From Knoellia sp. S7-12 (GTDB lineage Bacteria; Actinomycetota; Actinomycetes; Actinomycetales; Dermatophilaceae): DNA of 64,000 nucleotides. Each line of letters begins with the position of its first letter. Within the stretch, counting starts at the first letter, position 1. The notes below the pieces were generated by a model, which ran no database searches, was not told where the DNA came from, and saw only the letters and a program-made list of their open reading frames with translations. A program made the position numbers and the translations under genes. Where the stretch lies: contig NZ_CP155449.1 in the NCBI RefSeq assembly GCF_040518285.1, positions 248,001 to 312,000 on the forward strand, in the 5' to 3' direction. Positions 18,232 through 27,616 of this stretch are shown here, piece after piece.

Positions 18232-19098
18232 ATGCTCGTCAGCAACGCCCTCATCGGTCTTCGTGAAGGGCTCGAAGCCGCTCTCGTCGTCGTCATTCTT
18301 GTCGCGTTCCTCGTCAAGACCGACCGACGGTGGGCCCTGCGCTACGCCTGGCTCGGTGTCCTCACCGCCATCGTCCTCAGCGCCGGGCTCGCGGCCGCGC
18401 TGACCTTTGGCACCCAGCAGCTCTCGTTCGAGACGCAGGAACTCATCGGCGGCATCGCCAGCATCCTGGCCGTCGGCTTCGTCACGGCGATGGTCTTCTG
18501 GATGAAGTCGGCCGCGCGCACCATCTCCGGCGAGCTCAAGGGGCGGCTCGACAAGGCCCTCGACCTCGGCCCGCTCGCCGTCGCCCTGGTGGGCTTCCTG
18601 GGTGTCGGGCGTGAGGGCCTCGAGACGGCGATCTTCTTCTATGCCACCACCGAGGCGGCGGGCGCGGGCAACAACACCCCGCTCCTCGGGTGGCTCATCG
18701 GCCTGGGCTCCGCGATCGCGCTGGGCTGGTTCATCTATCGCGGAGCCGTCCAGATCAACCTCGGGTCGTTCTTCAAGTGGACCGGGATCGCGCTCATCCT
18801 CGTCGCGGCCGGCATCCTCGCCTACGGCATCCACGACCTCCAGGAGGCGCAGTTCCTCCCCGGCCTGCAGACCCTCGCCTTCGACGTCTCCGGTGTCATC
18901 CGACCCGACAGCTGGTATGCCGCCCTGCTCAAGGGGATCTTCAACTTCACTCCCGCGACGACCGTTCTTCAGGCCATCGCCTGGACGGCATACGTCGTGG
19001 TCGTCCTCACGCTCTTCCTGCGCCCGGTCAAGGCACCCGCGCCCGCGCCGTCGTCGTCCAGCCCGCTCGCCGCATCTCACTCAGGAGAATCCGCATGA
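18232..19098 (+). CDS. efeU: EfeU, FTR1-family iron permease
   Basis: A seven-helix membrane permease of 288 residues for iron. Both REXXE iron-ligand motifs are present: GLREGLEAALVV near residue 9 and GVGREGLETAIFF near residue 126. In EfeUOB systems it imports iron after periplasmic or extracytoplasmic handling by EfeO and EfeB. Its stop overlaps the efeO ATG (ATGA). It is preceded by a DtxR-type iron box, so expression is expected under iron limitation. Confidence 0.93.
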   Translation: MLVSNALIGLREGLEAALVVVILVAFLVKTDRRWALRYAWLGVLTAIVLSAGLAAALTFGTQQLSFETQELIGGIASILAVGFVTAMVFWMKSAARTISGELKGRLDKALDLGPLAVALVGFLGVGREGLETAIFFYATTEAAGAGNNTPLLGWLIGLGSAIALGWFIYRGAVQINLGSFFKWTGIALILVAAGILAYGIHDLQEAQFLPGLQTLAFDVSGVIRPDSWYAALLKGIFNFTPATTVLQAIAWTAYVVVVLTLFLRPVKAPAPAPSSSSPLAASHSGESA

Positions 19099-20228
19099 CC
19101 CGCCGCGTCCTCGCGCTCACCCTCATCCCCGCCACCTTCGCACTCGCGGCGTGCGGCGGCTCCAAGGACACCAAGAGTGCCGACGGCAAGGGCCCGATCA
19201 CCGTCACCGCGAACGACACCGAGTGCGCAGTGACGCGCACCGAGGCGCCCGCCGGTCAGATCGAGTTCTCCGTGTCCAACAAGGGCACCAAGATCAATGA
19301 GTTCTATGTCTACGCCGAGGGCGACCGCATCATGGGCGAGGTCGAGAACATCGCGCCCGGCCTGACCCGCAAGTTCCTCGTCGAGGTCGCCGAGCCCGGC
19401 AAGTACGAGACCGCGTGCAAGCCCGGCATGGTCGGCAAGGGCATCCGCTCGCCCTTCACGGTCACCGGCGCGAGTGCCGCCGCGCAGACCGATGACGCCA
19501 AGATCAACGCCGCGACCGCGTCCTACGCCCGCTACGTCGCGAGCCAGTCCGACGCCCTCCTGACCCGCACGACCGAGTTCGTCGGGCTCGTGAAGGCCGG
19601 CAAGGTCGACGAGGCCAAGACGCTCTACCCGGTCGCGCGTTCCTACTGGGAGCGCATCGAGCCCGTGGCCGAGTCGTTCGGTGACCTCGACCCCAAGATC
19701 GACGGTCGCGAGGACGTCGTCGCCGAGGGCATGAAGTTCACCGGCTACCACCGCCTCGAGCAGGACCTCTGGGTCAAGGGCCTCCAGGCCGACAGCAACG
19801 CCATCGCCGACCAGCTGCTCGCCGACGTCACGACCATCGTCGCGCAGGCCAAGGAGGTCAAGTTCAACGGGCTCCAGCTCGCCAACGGCTCCAAGGCCCT
19901 GCTCGACGAGATGGCCACCGGCAAGATCACCGGCGAGGAAGAGCGCTACAGCCACACCGACCTCTGGGACTTCGCCGCCAACTGGGAAGGGTCCAAGGGC
20001 GCGATCGCCGCGCTCCGCCCGGTCCTCGAGGAGCGCGACGCGGCGCTGGTCGCGTCCTACGACAAGCGCGCCGCCGCGCTCGATGCCCTCGTGGCCAAGC
20101 ACCAGAAGGGCGATGGCTACCAGCTCTACACCGAGCTCAGCCCCATCGAGATCCGCGCTCTGAGCGACGCTCTCGACGCCGTGGCCGAGGACGTCTCCAA
20201 GGTCGCCGGGGTCGTTGCGGCGAAATGA
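19095..20228 (+). CDS. efeO: EfeO, iron-binding lipoprotein (cupredoxin plus M75 imelysin domain)
   Basis: The product has 377 residues. A lipobox (LAAC, Cys near residue 18) follows the signal peptide, so it is membrane-tethered. Residues about 35-130 form the EfeO-type cupredoxin domain (ITVTANDTECAV, later YETACKPGM). Residues about 140-375 form the M75 peptidase-like domain with the HXXE metal motif in GYHRLEQDLW. It probably binds ferric iron and delivers it to EfeU. The start overlaps efeU by 4 bp, and its stop overlaps efeB by 4 bp. Confidence 0.93.
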   Translation: MTRRVLALTLIPATFALAACGGSKDTKSADGKGPITVTANDTECAVTRTEAPAGQIEFSVSNKGTKINEFYVYAEGDRIMGEVENIAPGLTRKFLVEVAEPGKYETACKPGMVGKGIRSPFTVTGASAAAQTDDAKINAATASYARYVASQSDALLTRTTEFVGLVKAGKVDEAKTLYPVARSYWERIEPVAESFGDLDPKIDGREDVVAEGMKFTGYHRLEQDLWVKGLQADSNAIADQLLADVTTIVAQAKEVKFNGLQLANGSKALLDEMATGKITGEEERYSHTDLWDFAANWEGSKGAIAALRPVLEERDAALVASYDKRAAALDALVAKHQKGDGYQLYTELSPIEIRALSDALDAVAEDVSKVAGVVAAK

Positions 20229-21544
20229 GCACGTCACCTGAGCGCGACGACCGTGGTGCCACCCGACGCAACATCCTTGCGTCGGGTGCCGGGGTCGCCG
20301 TTGCCGGCGCTGCCGCGGGCCTGTCGTATGCCGGCCGCCCCAGTGCCGCTGCGGCACAACAGTCCTCGTCCGCAACCGACCCAACCGGCGCGGCAGGGCC
20401 CGAGCCAGTGCCGTTCCGTGGCGAGCACCAGGCCGGCATCGTCACGCCCGCCCAGGACCGCATGCATTTCGTTGCTCTCGACGTCACCACCAAGGACACC
20501 GCGGAACTCAAGCTGCTGCTCAAGGAGTGGACGCGCGCCGCCGAGCGGATGACCTACGGCGCCGAGGCATCGCCGGGCGGCGTCGTCGGAGGAGGCCCCT
20601 ACCGGCCGCCGGCCGACACCGGCGAGGCCCTCGATCTCTCGTCGTCCAACCTCACGATCACCATCGGCTACGGCCCGTCCCTGTTCGACGGTCGCTTCGG
20701 GCTGGCGGGCCGCAAGCCCGAGGCCCTGCGCGAGCTGCCGGGCTTCGTGGGCGACGACCTCGACCCGGCGCGCAGCGGCGGTGACCTCTGCATCCAGGCG
20801 TGCGCCGACGACCCGCAGGTCGCGGTCCACGCGATCCGCAACCTCATCCGGATCGGCTTCGGCGTCATCTCGGTCCGCTGGAGCCAGCTCGGTTTTGGGC
20901 GCACGTCCTCGACGTCCACGAGTCAGGCGACCCCGCGCAACCTCTTTGGGTTCAAGGACGGCACGGCCAACGTCAAGGCCGAGGACGATGACGCGCTGCG
21001 CGAGCACGTGTGGGTCGACCCGGCCGACGTCCCCGGCGAGGCGGCCTGGATGAGCGGCGGTTCCTACCTCGTGTCGCGTCGCATCCGGATGCACGTCGAG
21101 GTCTGGGATCGCACCCCGCTCCAGGAGCAGGAGGACATCTTCGGCCGCGACAAGGCTGTCGGCGCCTCGCTCCACCTGCCCGTCGACAAGCGCGACGAGT
21201 TCGCCCCGCTCGACTTCGAAGCCAAGGGTGCCGACAACCAGCCCCGCATCCCGATCACGAGCCACGTCCGGCTCGCGCACGAGAGCCAGCTGGGCGGCAT
21301 ACGCATCCTGCGTCGTGGCTACAACTTCACCGACGGCAGTGACGGCAGCGGCCACCTCGACGCCGGTCTGTTCTTCATCGCGTTCGTGCGCGACGCGCAC
21401 CAGCAGTTCGTGCCGATGCAGCAGGCGCTGGCCAGGGCCGACATCCTCAACGAATACATCGAGCACACCGGTTCGGCGCTCTTCGCCTGCCCACCGGGAC
21501 TGGGTGACGGCGACGACTGGGCTGTGCAACTGTTCGGTTCATGA
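20225..21544 (+). CDS. efeB: EfeB, Tat-exported Dyp-type heme peroxidase
   Basis: The product has 439 residues with a twin-arginine signal (RRNILASGAG, then a hydrophobic stretch to about residue 45). The Dyp-peroxidase signature GFKDGT places the distal Asp at residue 245, and the heme-pocket region follows with SYLVSRRIRMHVEVWDR. EfeB oxidises ferrous iron, or extracts it from heme, outside the membrane for EfeO/EfeU. It is the third gene of the coupled operon; its stop overlaps the next gene's ATG (ATGA). Confidence 0.93.
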   Translation: MSTSPERDDRGATRRNILASGAGVAVAGAAAGLSYAGRPSAAAAQQSSSATDPTGAAGPEPVPFRGEHQAGIVTPAQDRMHFVALDVTTKDTAELKLLLKEWTRAAERMTYGAEASPGGVVGGGPYRPPADTGEALDLSSSNLTITIGYGPSLFDGRFGLAGRKPEALRELPGFVGDDLDPARSGGDLCIQACADDPQVAVHAIRNLIRIGFGVISVRWSQLGFGRTSSTSTSQATPRNLFGFKDGTANVKAEDDDALREHVWVDPADVPGEAAWMSGGSYLVSRRIRMHVEVWDRTPLQEQEDIFGRDKAVGASLHLPVDKRDEFAPLDFEAKGADNQPRIPITSHVRLAHESQLGGIRILRRGYNFTDGSDGSGHLDAGLFFIAFVRDAHQQFVPMQQALARADILNEYIEHTGSALFACPPGLGDGDDWAVQLFGS

Positions 21545-22599
21545 CCGAGCATCAAGGCCCGTCCGAGCCCACGGAGACGGCTGTCGAGGCGACCCTCATG
21601 CGGGGCGTGCGGCGGGTCGCCGGCGTCGCTGACGACCTCGTGCACCACCCCGTGCCCAGCAGCGCCCGCGCGTTTGTCAATGCCTTCTTCGGGGACCGCC
21701 TCGACACCTCCGGCTCGGCCCTGTCGCACGCCATGGGCGTCCGCGTGCGCGGACGGGTGGTGGACCTCACGCAGGACGGTCTGGCGCAGGCCTACCCGGA
21801 TGCGGGCGGCACGGTGGTCGTGCTCGTCCACGGGCTCCTGCTCACCGAGACCGCCTGGGACGCAGGCCGCTTCGGCGAACGGCTCAAGGACGACCTCGGC
21901 CTCACGCCGGTCTTCGTCCGCTACAACACCGGGCTGCGGATCTCGCGCAACGGTCACGAGCTCGAGCGCATCCTCAGCGCGCTCGTCGCCCACTGGCCGG
22001 TCCCGGTCACGCGGCTCGTGCTCATCGGCCACTCCATGGGTGGGCTCGTCGTCCACAGCGCTCTCGCTCAGGCCGATGTCGAGGCCACCGGAGTGCAGGA
22101 CTGGGTGAGCCGGGTGAGTGACACGGTGACGCTCGGGGCACCGCACCTCGGTGCGTCACTCGAGCGGGGCGTGAACCAGGCCGCGAGAGCGGCCGGCGCG
22201 CTCCGCCACGTGCGCCCGCTGGCTCGGGCCCTCGGCATCCGAAGCGTCGGCATCCAGGACCTGAGGCACGGCAACATCCTCGACGAGGAGTGGGACGGTC
22301 TGGACCCGACCGACCACCGAGGGCGACGGGTCGACGTCCCGTTGCACCCCGGCATACGCCATCTGGCCGTTGCCGGCCTGCTCGGCAAGAAGATCGACGG
22401 CAGGGTCGCCCAGCTCTTCGGCGACGGCATGGTCACCCCCGCCAGCGCCCGCGGGTCGGGTCGGCGCGGCCCACAGGGCAGGCGGTTCGCGCGCGAAGAC
22501 GTCGTCGTCCTCCCCGGCGTGAGCCACGTCGCGCTCGTCCACCACGAGTCGGTCTATGCCGCCCTCAGGGATCGTCTGGATGCCACAGTGGACTCATGA
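21541..22599 (+). CDS. alpha/beta hydrolase, PGAP1/lipase-like
   Basis: The product has 352 residues. VVVLVHGLLLTETAW (oxyanion region, about 85-100) and the nucleophile elbow GHSMG (Ser165) identify an alpha/beta-hydrolase, closest in pattern to PGAP1-like or triacylglycerol lipases. A His in GVSHVALVHH near residue 330 is a good candidate for the catalytic histidine. No signal peptide is seen. It overlaps efeB by 4 bp at its start and zwf by 4 bp at its end, placing it inside the iron-uptake operon; the reason is not evident. Confidence 0.8.
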   Translation: MTEHQGPSEPTETAVEATLMRGVRRVAGVADDLVHHPVPSSARAFVNAFFGDRLDTSGSALSHAMGVRVRGRVVDLTQDGLAQAYPDAGGTVVVLVHGLLLTETAWDAGRFGERLKDDLGLTPVFVRYNTGLRISRNGHELERILSALVAHWPVPVTRLVLIGHSMGGLVVHSALAQADVEATGVQDWVSRVSDTVTLGAPHLGASLERGVNQAARAAGALRHVRPLARALGIRSVGIQDLRHGNILDEEWDGLDPTDHRGRRVDVPLHPGIRHLAVAGLLGKKIDGRVAQLFGDGMVTPASARGSGRRGPQGRRFAREDVVVLPGVSHVALVHHESVYAALRDRLDATVDS

Positions 22600-24080
22600 G
22601 TGAGCCGACCACTGCGCCGACGACTGTCATCCTCTTCGGCGCGACGGGAGACCTGGCCAAACGCAAGCTCATCCCCGGGATGCTGCACCTCTTCCAGTCC
22701 GGACTGCTCGACGACCTGCGGGTCGTCGGCACCTCACTCGACGAGATGTCGACCGACGAGTTCAGGGATCTCGCCCATGAGGCGATCAAGGAGTTCTCAA
22801 CACGCGACCTCAACGAAGAGGAGTGGCACGAGTTCGCGCAACGGCTCGACTACGTGCCGCTGTCGGCGGGACCGCAGGCGCTCGGCGACGCGGTGCGCGC
22901 CGCCGAGAAGCTGTTTCCGGGTGAGACCGAGCTGCGGCTGCACTACCTGTCGGTCCCGCCCAAGGCCGCGCTGTCCGCGATCCAGATGATCGCCGAGGCC
23001 GACCTCGTCGACCGCAGTCGCATCGTCATGGAGAAGCCGTTCGGCACCGACTACGCCTCCGCGGTCGAGCTCAACCGCCGCGTGCACGAGGTCTTCCGTG
23101 AGGAGCAGGTCTTCCGGATCGACCACTTCCTCGGCAAGGAGCCGGCCCAGAACATCCTCGCGTTCCGCTTCGCCAACGGGCTGTTCGAGCCGATCTGGCA
23201 CCGCAACTCGATCGCTCATGTGCAGATCGATGTGCCCGAGACGCTGGGCCTGTCGACGCGTGGCGACTTCTATGAGAACACCGGCGCCTACCGCGACATG
23301 GTCGTCACACACCTGTTCCAGATCCTCGCGTTCACCGCGATGGAGCCACCGACCTCGCTCGAGCCCGAGGCGATCAGCCGCGAAAAGAACAAGGTCTTCG
23401 AGTCGATGCAGCCGATCCACCCGAACGACGTGGTGCGCGGGCAATACGCCGGCTACCTCGACGAGCCGGGGGTGGCACACGACTCCGACACCGAGACCTA
23501 CATCGCGCTCAAGTGCTACATCGACAACTGGCGCTGGGCCGGAGTGCCGTTCTTCCTGCGCACCGGCAAGCGGATGGCCGAGGGCGCTCGGATCATCTCG
23601 ATCGCCTTCAACGAGCCACCGCAGTCGATGTTCCCGCCCGGGTCCGGCGTCGGCGACCACGGCCCCGACCACCTGACCTTCGACCTCGCCGACAAGGCCC
23701 GCATGTCGCTGTCGTTCTATGGCAAGCGACCCGGGCCGGGGATGAAGCTCGACAAGCTCTCGATGCAGTTCGCCATGCAGGAGACGACGTGGGCCGGTGC
23801 TGTGCTCGAGGCCTATGAGCGGCTCATCTATGACGCGGTCCGTGGCGACCACACGCTCTTCACGTCGGCCGAGGGCATCGAGCGGCTCTGGGAGATCAGC
23901 CAGCCGCTGCTCGACAACCCGCCGGTCGTGCGCCCTTATGCGCCCGGCACCTGGGGACCGAATCAGATCCACCAACTCGTGTCCCCGCATACGTGGCGCC
24001 TGCCGTTCGAGCGCAAGTGGCGCGAGAAGAACCCCGACCCGGGACCACAGTCACCCGCCGAGGGTGGAGCACGGGGCTAG
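22596..24080 (+). CDS. zwf: glucose-6-phosphate 1-dehydrogenase
   Basis: Oxidises glucose-6-phosphate with NADP+ to 6-phosphogluconolactone. The 494-residue protein has the Rossmann motif GATGDLAKRKL at residues 10-20, IVMEKPFGTD, and the active-site RIDHFLGKEP near residue 175. It starts with ATG overlapping the hydrolase stop, so it is the fifth cistron coupled to efeUOB rather than part of an opcA/tal/tkt cluster. It may be a second zwf copy; the rest of the genome would decide this. Confidence 0.93.
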   Translation: MSEPTTAPTTVILFGATGDLAKRKLIPGMLHLFQSGLLDDLRVVGTSLDEMSTDEFRDLAHEAIKEFSTRDLNEEEWHEFAQRLDYVPLSAGPQALGDAVRAAEKLFPGETELRLHYLSVPPKAALSAIQMIAEADLVDRSRIVMEKPFGTDYASAVELNRRVHEVFREEQVFRIDHFLGKEPAQNILAFRFANGLFEPIWHRNSIAHVQIDVPETLGLSTRGDFYENTGAYRDMVVTHLFQILAFTAMEPPTSLEPEAISREKNKVFESMQPIHPNDVVRGQYAGYLDEPGVAHDSDTETYIALKCYIDNWRWAGVPFFLRTGKRMAEGARIISIAFNEPPQSMFPPGSGVGDHGPDHLTFDLADKARMSLSFYGKRPGPGMKLDKLSMQFAMQETTWAGAVLEAYERLIYDAVRGDHTLFTSAEGIERLWEISQPLLDNPPVVRPYAPGTWGPNQIHQLVSPHTWRLPFERKWREKNPDPGPQSPAEGGARG

Positions 24081-24156
24081 AGACCCTCGGGGCTAGACAC
24101 CAACGGCCCGTTCGGGCTCTGGTCGTCCCGGCGCGCTGGACCCTAGAGTCCGCTCC

Positions 24157-25827
24157 ATGGGGGCCGACGGGAGCCCGGGCAGGCTCGGGATGGCGGCTGC
24201 GGCCTTCACGAGCAACGCCCGCAACCCCAATCTGCGGCAGGCCCAGCTGAGCTTCCTCGGTGCGTGGACCGCGGAGTGGGCGTTCACCGTGGCGCTCGGA
24301 ATTGTGGCCTACCGCGACGGCGGCGCGGTTGCCCTCGGTCTGGTGGGACTGCTCCGGATGGTGCCCGCCGCCCTCCTCGCCCCCTTGTTGTCGCCCATCG
24401 CCGACCGGGGCCGCCGCGAGCGGGTTCTCGTCCTCGTCTCGCTCGTGCGTGGTGCCGCGACCGGTGGGGCCGCGTTGGTGGCAGCGCTGGGCGGGTCAGC
24501 GTTCGTGATCTATGTGCTCGCCGTGCTCTCGACCATCGCCGCGACGCTCTATCGGCCGGCGCACTCCGCGCTCCTGCCGTCCCTGTGCCACACCGGATTT
24601 GAACTCGCCAGCGCCAATGTCGTGCGCGGGCTGCTCGACTCGGCAGCAACACTTGTGGGTCCCCTGTTGGCGGCGGTGCTGCTCCAGTTCACCGGCGTCG
24701 ACGTCGTGTTTGCCGTGGCCGCGGCGGCCTCGTTCGTGGCCGCCGCCCTGCTGGCGGGTCTGCGTTATGAGGCGCCCCCGCGCCCTTCCGCGCCGAGCCG
24801 ACCCAACCTGGTGAGGGAAGGTGTCGAAGGCCTTCGGGCGGTGAGGGGGAGTCGCGACCTGACGCTCATCCTCGGTCTCGCGGCGGCACAGTCCTTCACT
24901 CGCGGGGCCCTCACCGTGCTCTCCGTCGTCGTCGCCATCGAGCTCTTGGGCACCGGAGAACCCGGTGTCGGTGCCCTCATGACCGCCGTCGGCGTAGGTG
25001 CGGTTCTCGGTTCGCTCGCGGCCTCCTTGCTCGTCGGGACCGGCCGACTCGGCGCCTGGTTCGCCCTCGGGGTCGCTCTGTGGGGTGCACCCCTGGCCCT
25101 CGTCGGCGCCGTGCCCCAGGAGTCGGTGGCCCTCGTCCTCCTGGCCTTCGTCGGGGTCGGCAACGCCCTCATCGACGTCGCCGGGTTCACCCTCATCGGC
25201 AGGCTCGCACCCGATGAGGTTCTGGCCCGGGTCTTCGGCGTGCTGGAGAGCATCGTCGCGGTGTCCATCGGAGTCGGCGCACTGGCCGCCTCTCTGATCG
25301 GTGAGTGGCTCGGCATCCGCACAGCCCTCATCGTGGTCGGACTGCTGTGCCCCGTGTTGGCGGCAGCATCGTGGCGTCGATTGCGGGTGCTCGATCGGTC
25401 CGTGGGTGCCCTCGACAGTGACGTCGAGCGGCTCCGGAAGGTGCCGATGTTCGCGACCCTGCCGCTCCCGTCGGTCGAGCAGCTCGTGCGTGGACTGGAG
25501 CGGGTGACGACACGAGGCGACGACGTGGTCTTTCGTCAGGGAGATGTCGGCGAGCACTACTTCTTCATCGAGTCGGGCGAGGTCGACGTGGTGGGAGACG
25601 GGCGTGTGGTGGCAACCCTCGGGCCGGGTGAGGGCTTCGGTGAGATCGCCCTGCTCCGGAGCACCCGGCGCACCGCGACAGTCGTGGCCAGGAGCGAGGT
25701 CAACCTTCGGTCGCTGACCGCGGACCGATTCCTCTGCGCTGTCCTGGGATACCAGCCGAGCGCCAAAGAGGCGACCGTAGCCGTGGACAGCATGCTGGAG
25801 CGCTACGAACCGAAGGACCCGCTCTGA
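24157..25827 (+). CDS. MFS transporter fused to a cyclic-nucleotide-binding domain
   Basis: The product has 556 residues. Residues about 20-410 form a twelve-helix major facilitator core (typical loop SPIADRGRRERVLVLVSL after the second/third helix). Residues about 430-545 form a CRP-like cNMP-binding domain: GDDVVFRQGDVGEHYFFIESGEV and FGEIALLRSTRRTATV, the phosphate-binding cassette with the key Arg. Transport may be gated by cAMP or another nucleotide. TAGAGT (24144-24149) ends 7 nt before the ATG. It is convergent with the next gene, with only 1 bp between the stops. Substrate unknown. Confidence 0.83.
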   Translation: MGADGSPGRLGMAAAAFTSNARNPNLRQAQLSFLGAWTAEWAFTVALGIVAYRDGGAVALGLVGLLRMVPAALLAPLLSPIADRGRRERVLVLVSLVRGAATGGAALVAALGGSAFVIYVLAVLSTIAATLYRPAHSALLPSLCHTGFELASANVVRGLLDSAATLVGPLLAAVLLQFTGVDVVFAVAAAASFVAAALLAGLRYEAPPRPSAPSRPNLVREGVEGLRAVRGSRDLTLILGLAAAQSFTRGALTVLSVVVAIELLGTGEPGVGALMTAVGVGAVLGSLAASLLVGTGRLGAWFALGVALWGAPLALVGAVPQESVALVLLAFVGVGNALIDVAGFTLIGRLAPDEVLARVFGVLESIVAVSIGVGALAASLIGEWLGIRTALIVVGLLCPVLAAASWRRLRVLDRSVGALDSDVERLRKVPMFATLPLPSVEQLVRGLERVTTRGDDVVFRQGDVGEHYFFIESGEVDVVGDGRVVATLGPGEGFGEIALLRSTRRTATVVARSEVNLRSLTADRFLCAVLGYQPSAKEATVAVDSMLERYEPKDPL

Positions 25828-25828
25828 G

Positions 25829-27028
25829 TCAGGGCGCGGACGGCTCGGGTAGCACCGGGGCGTTGGTGCGGATGATGAGCGCCTTGGGACGCACCTCGAA
25901 GCGGACCCGCTTGGCCTCTCCGATGACGTCGCCGTCGATCTCGACCATCTGCGGCTCGTCGAGCGAGACGAGGATCGACTGGCAGCGGTAGCGGTCGAGC
26001 TTGGGGTGGTTCTGCCCGCGCTTCGCGAGGACATGCACCGCGACCCCGGCCCAACCGACGATGCCCTTGGGCGTGATCGCGACGACGTCGAGGATGCCGT
26101 CATCGATCTCGGCGTCCGGCATGAGGGTGATGCCGCCGGTGAGTCGACCGCAGTTGCCGACGACGATGGTGCGCGCCGTGTGCGCGATCGGGTCGCCGCC
26201 GTCGATCCTCAGCCGCGTGGCGAACCGCGCGCCGAGGAGGTTCTTGGCGCCGCTGGCGACGTAGGCGCCCCACCCCATGCGGGCCTTCGCCTCCTCTGAG
26301 GTTGCGTGCATGATGCTCGCATCGAGGCCCAGGCCAGCCATGACGAGAAAGGCGTGCTGGTTGGCGGCAGGATCGGAGCCATGAGCGTCGTCGGCGCCGA
26401 CGTCGGGCTCGGTCGGGCCGTCGTGCTCGGGGTCCAGCTCCTTGGTCGACCTCTGCTCGAGCGTCGGGTCGAGCGTGACCCAGCCGACGTCGATGTGTCG
26501 GTTGCGACCCGTCAGCGCGACATCGAGCCCACCGACGATGTCGAGAGGCAGGCCCAGGTTGCGACCCATGAGGTTGCCCGTCCCCGCCGGGATGAGCCCC
26601 ATCGGCGTGGAGGTTCCGGTCAGGACGTGCGCCACGGACCTCACCGTGCCGTCGCCGCCGATGGCGCAGATCAGGTCGACGTCGGCCGCCAGGGAGTCGC
26701 GGGTCTGACCGAAGCCCGGGTCCTCGAGGGTGGTCTCGCGGATGATCGGCTCGTCCCAGTCATCGTGGGCGAGGACCGTGCGAGTCACGAGGGCATGCGC
26801 TGCCCCGACGTCGTCGAACTTCGTCGGGTTGAGGATGACGGCCACGCGCTTCTTGGGTGGGAGCGGGGTGTCCTCGTCCTGCGCCGGACGGAAGGACGAC
26901 CGGGTCGGGCGCTTCGGCGAAGCGTGGCGCCCCTCGGACCGACTGACCCGCGTCGCGAGAGCCATCCCCAGCCCAATGATCAACAAGAGAGCGAGGATCG
27001 CGAGGATCACTGGCCAGGAGTCGTTCAC
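25829..27028 (-). CDS. diacylglycerol/lipid kinase family protein
   Basis: The product has 399 residues. One N-terminal membrane helix (about 6-28) precedes a DAGK catalytic domain: VAVILNPTKFDD, the nucleotide motif AIGGDGTVRSVAHVL, and GLIPAGTGNLMGRNLGLP. The C-terminal YegS-like beta domain follows (NCGRLTGGITLMPDAEIDDGILDV). It should phosphorylate a lipid hydroxyl such as diacylglycerol. The GTG start is supported by TACGGT (27041-27036 on this strand) 7 nt upstream and no Shine-Dalgarno. Confidence 0.88.
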   Translation of the reverse strand: MNDSWPVILAILALLLIIGLGMALATRVSRSEGRHASPKRPTRSSFRPAQDEDTPLPPKKRVAVILNPTKFDDVGAAHALVTRTVLAHDDWDEPIIRETTLEDPGFGQTRDSLAADVDLICAIGGDGTVRSVAHVLTGTSTPMGLIPAGTGNLMGRNLGLPLDIVGGLDVALTGRNRHIDVGWVTLDPTLEQRSTKELDPEHDGPTEPDVGADDAHGSDPAANQHAFLVMAGLGLDASIMHATSEEAKARMGWGAYVASGAKNLLGARFATRLRIDGGDPIAHTARTIVVGNCGRLTGGITLMPDAEIDDGILDVVAITPKGIVGWAGVAVHVLAKRGQNHPKLDRYRCQSILVSLDEPQMVEIDGDVIGEAKRVRFEVRPKALIIRTNAPVLPEPSAP

Positions 27029-27094
27029 GTCAGGGACCGTACCCCAAGGTCAGAGCCCTGCCACCCACGTCTCGCATCCACCTAGTCTGTGGAC

Positions 27095-27616
27095 ATGAGC
27101 GAGATCGCGTCTGACGACAAGGACTGGACCTGGACCCTGGAGCGGGAGTGTCCCGACTGTGGGTTCGATGCGGGAGCGGTCGGCGGAGCCGAGATCGCGA
27201 GTCTTGTCATGGCATACACGACGCCGTGGAAGGACGTTCTCGCCCGGCCCGACGCGGCGATCCGACCGGAACCGACGACGTGGTCGCCGCTCGAGTACGC
27301 CTGTCACGTTCGCGACGTCTGCGACCTCTTTGCCGCGCGCGTGCAACTCATGCGTGACGAGGACGGTGCTCGCTTCGCGAACTGGGACCAGGACGTCACG
27401 GCGGTGCAGAGCCGGTATGCCGAGCAGTCGCCTGCCGTCGTTGCCGTCGAGATCCCGGTCGCTGCGGCCCGTCTCAGTGAGGCGTATGCCGGCCTGTCCG
27501 GTTCCGAGTGGGAGCGGCGGGGTCTGCGATCCAATGGTTCGGAGTTCACTGTGCTCACGCTTGGTCGCTATGGCCTGCACGACCTGGCGCACCACCTCTG
27601 GGACGTCCGCGCGTGA
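27095..27616 (+). CDS. DinB-like / maleylpyruvate isomerase N-domain-like protein
   Basis: The product has 173 residues, probably a four-helix bundle. WSPLEYACHVRDV and the C-terminal HDLAHHLWDV supply the histidines of the DinB metal site. DinB-like thiol-dependent enzymes use mycothiol or bacillithiol in detoxification; the exact reaction here is unknown. TAGTCT (27083-27088) ends 6 nt before the ATG. Its stop overlaps the GTG of the downstream antiporter gene (GTGA). Confidence 0.75.
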   Translation: MSEIASDDKDWTWTLERECPDCGFDAGAVGGAEIASLVMAYTTPWKDVLARPDAAIRPEPTTWSPLEYACHVRDVCDLFAARVQLMRDEDGARFANWDQDVTAVQSRYAEQSPAVVAVEIPVAAARLSEAYAGLSGSEWERRGLRSNGSEFTVLTLGRYGLHDLAHHLWDVRA

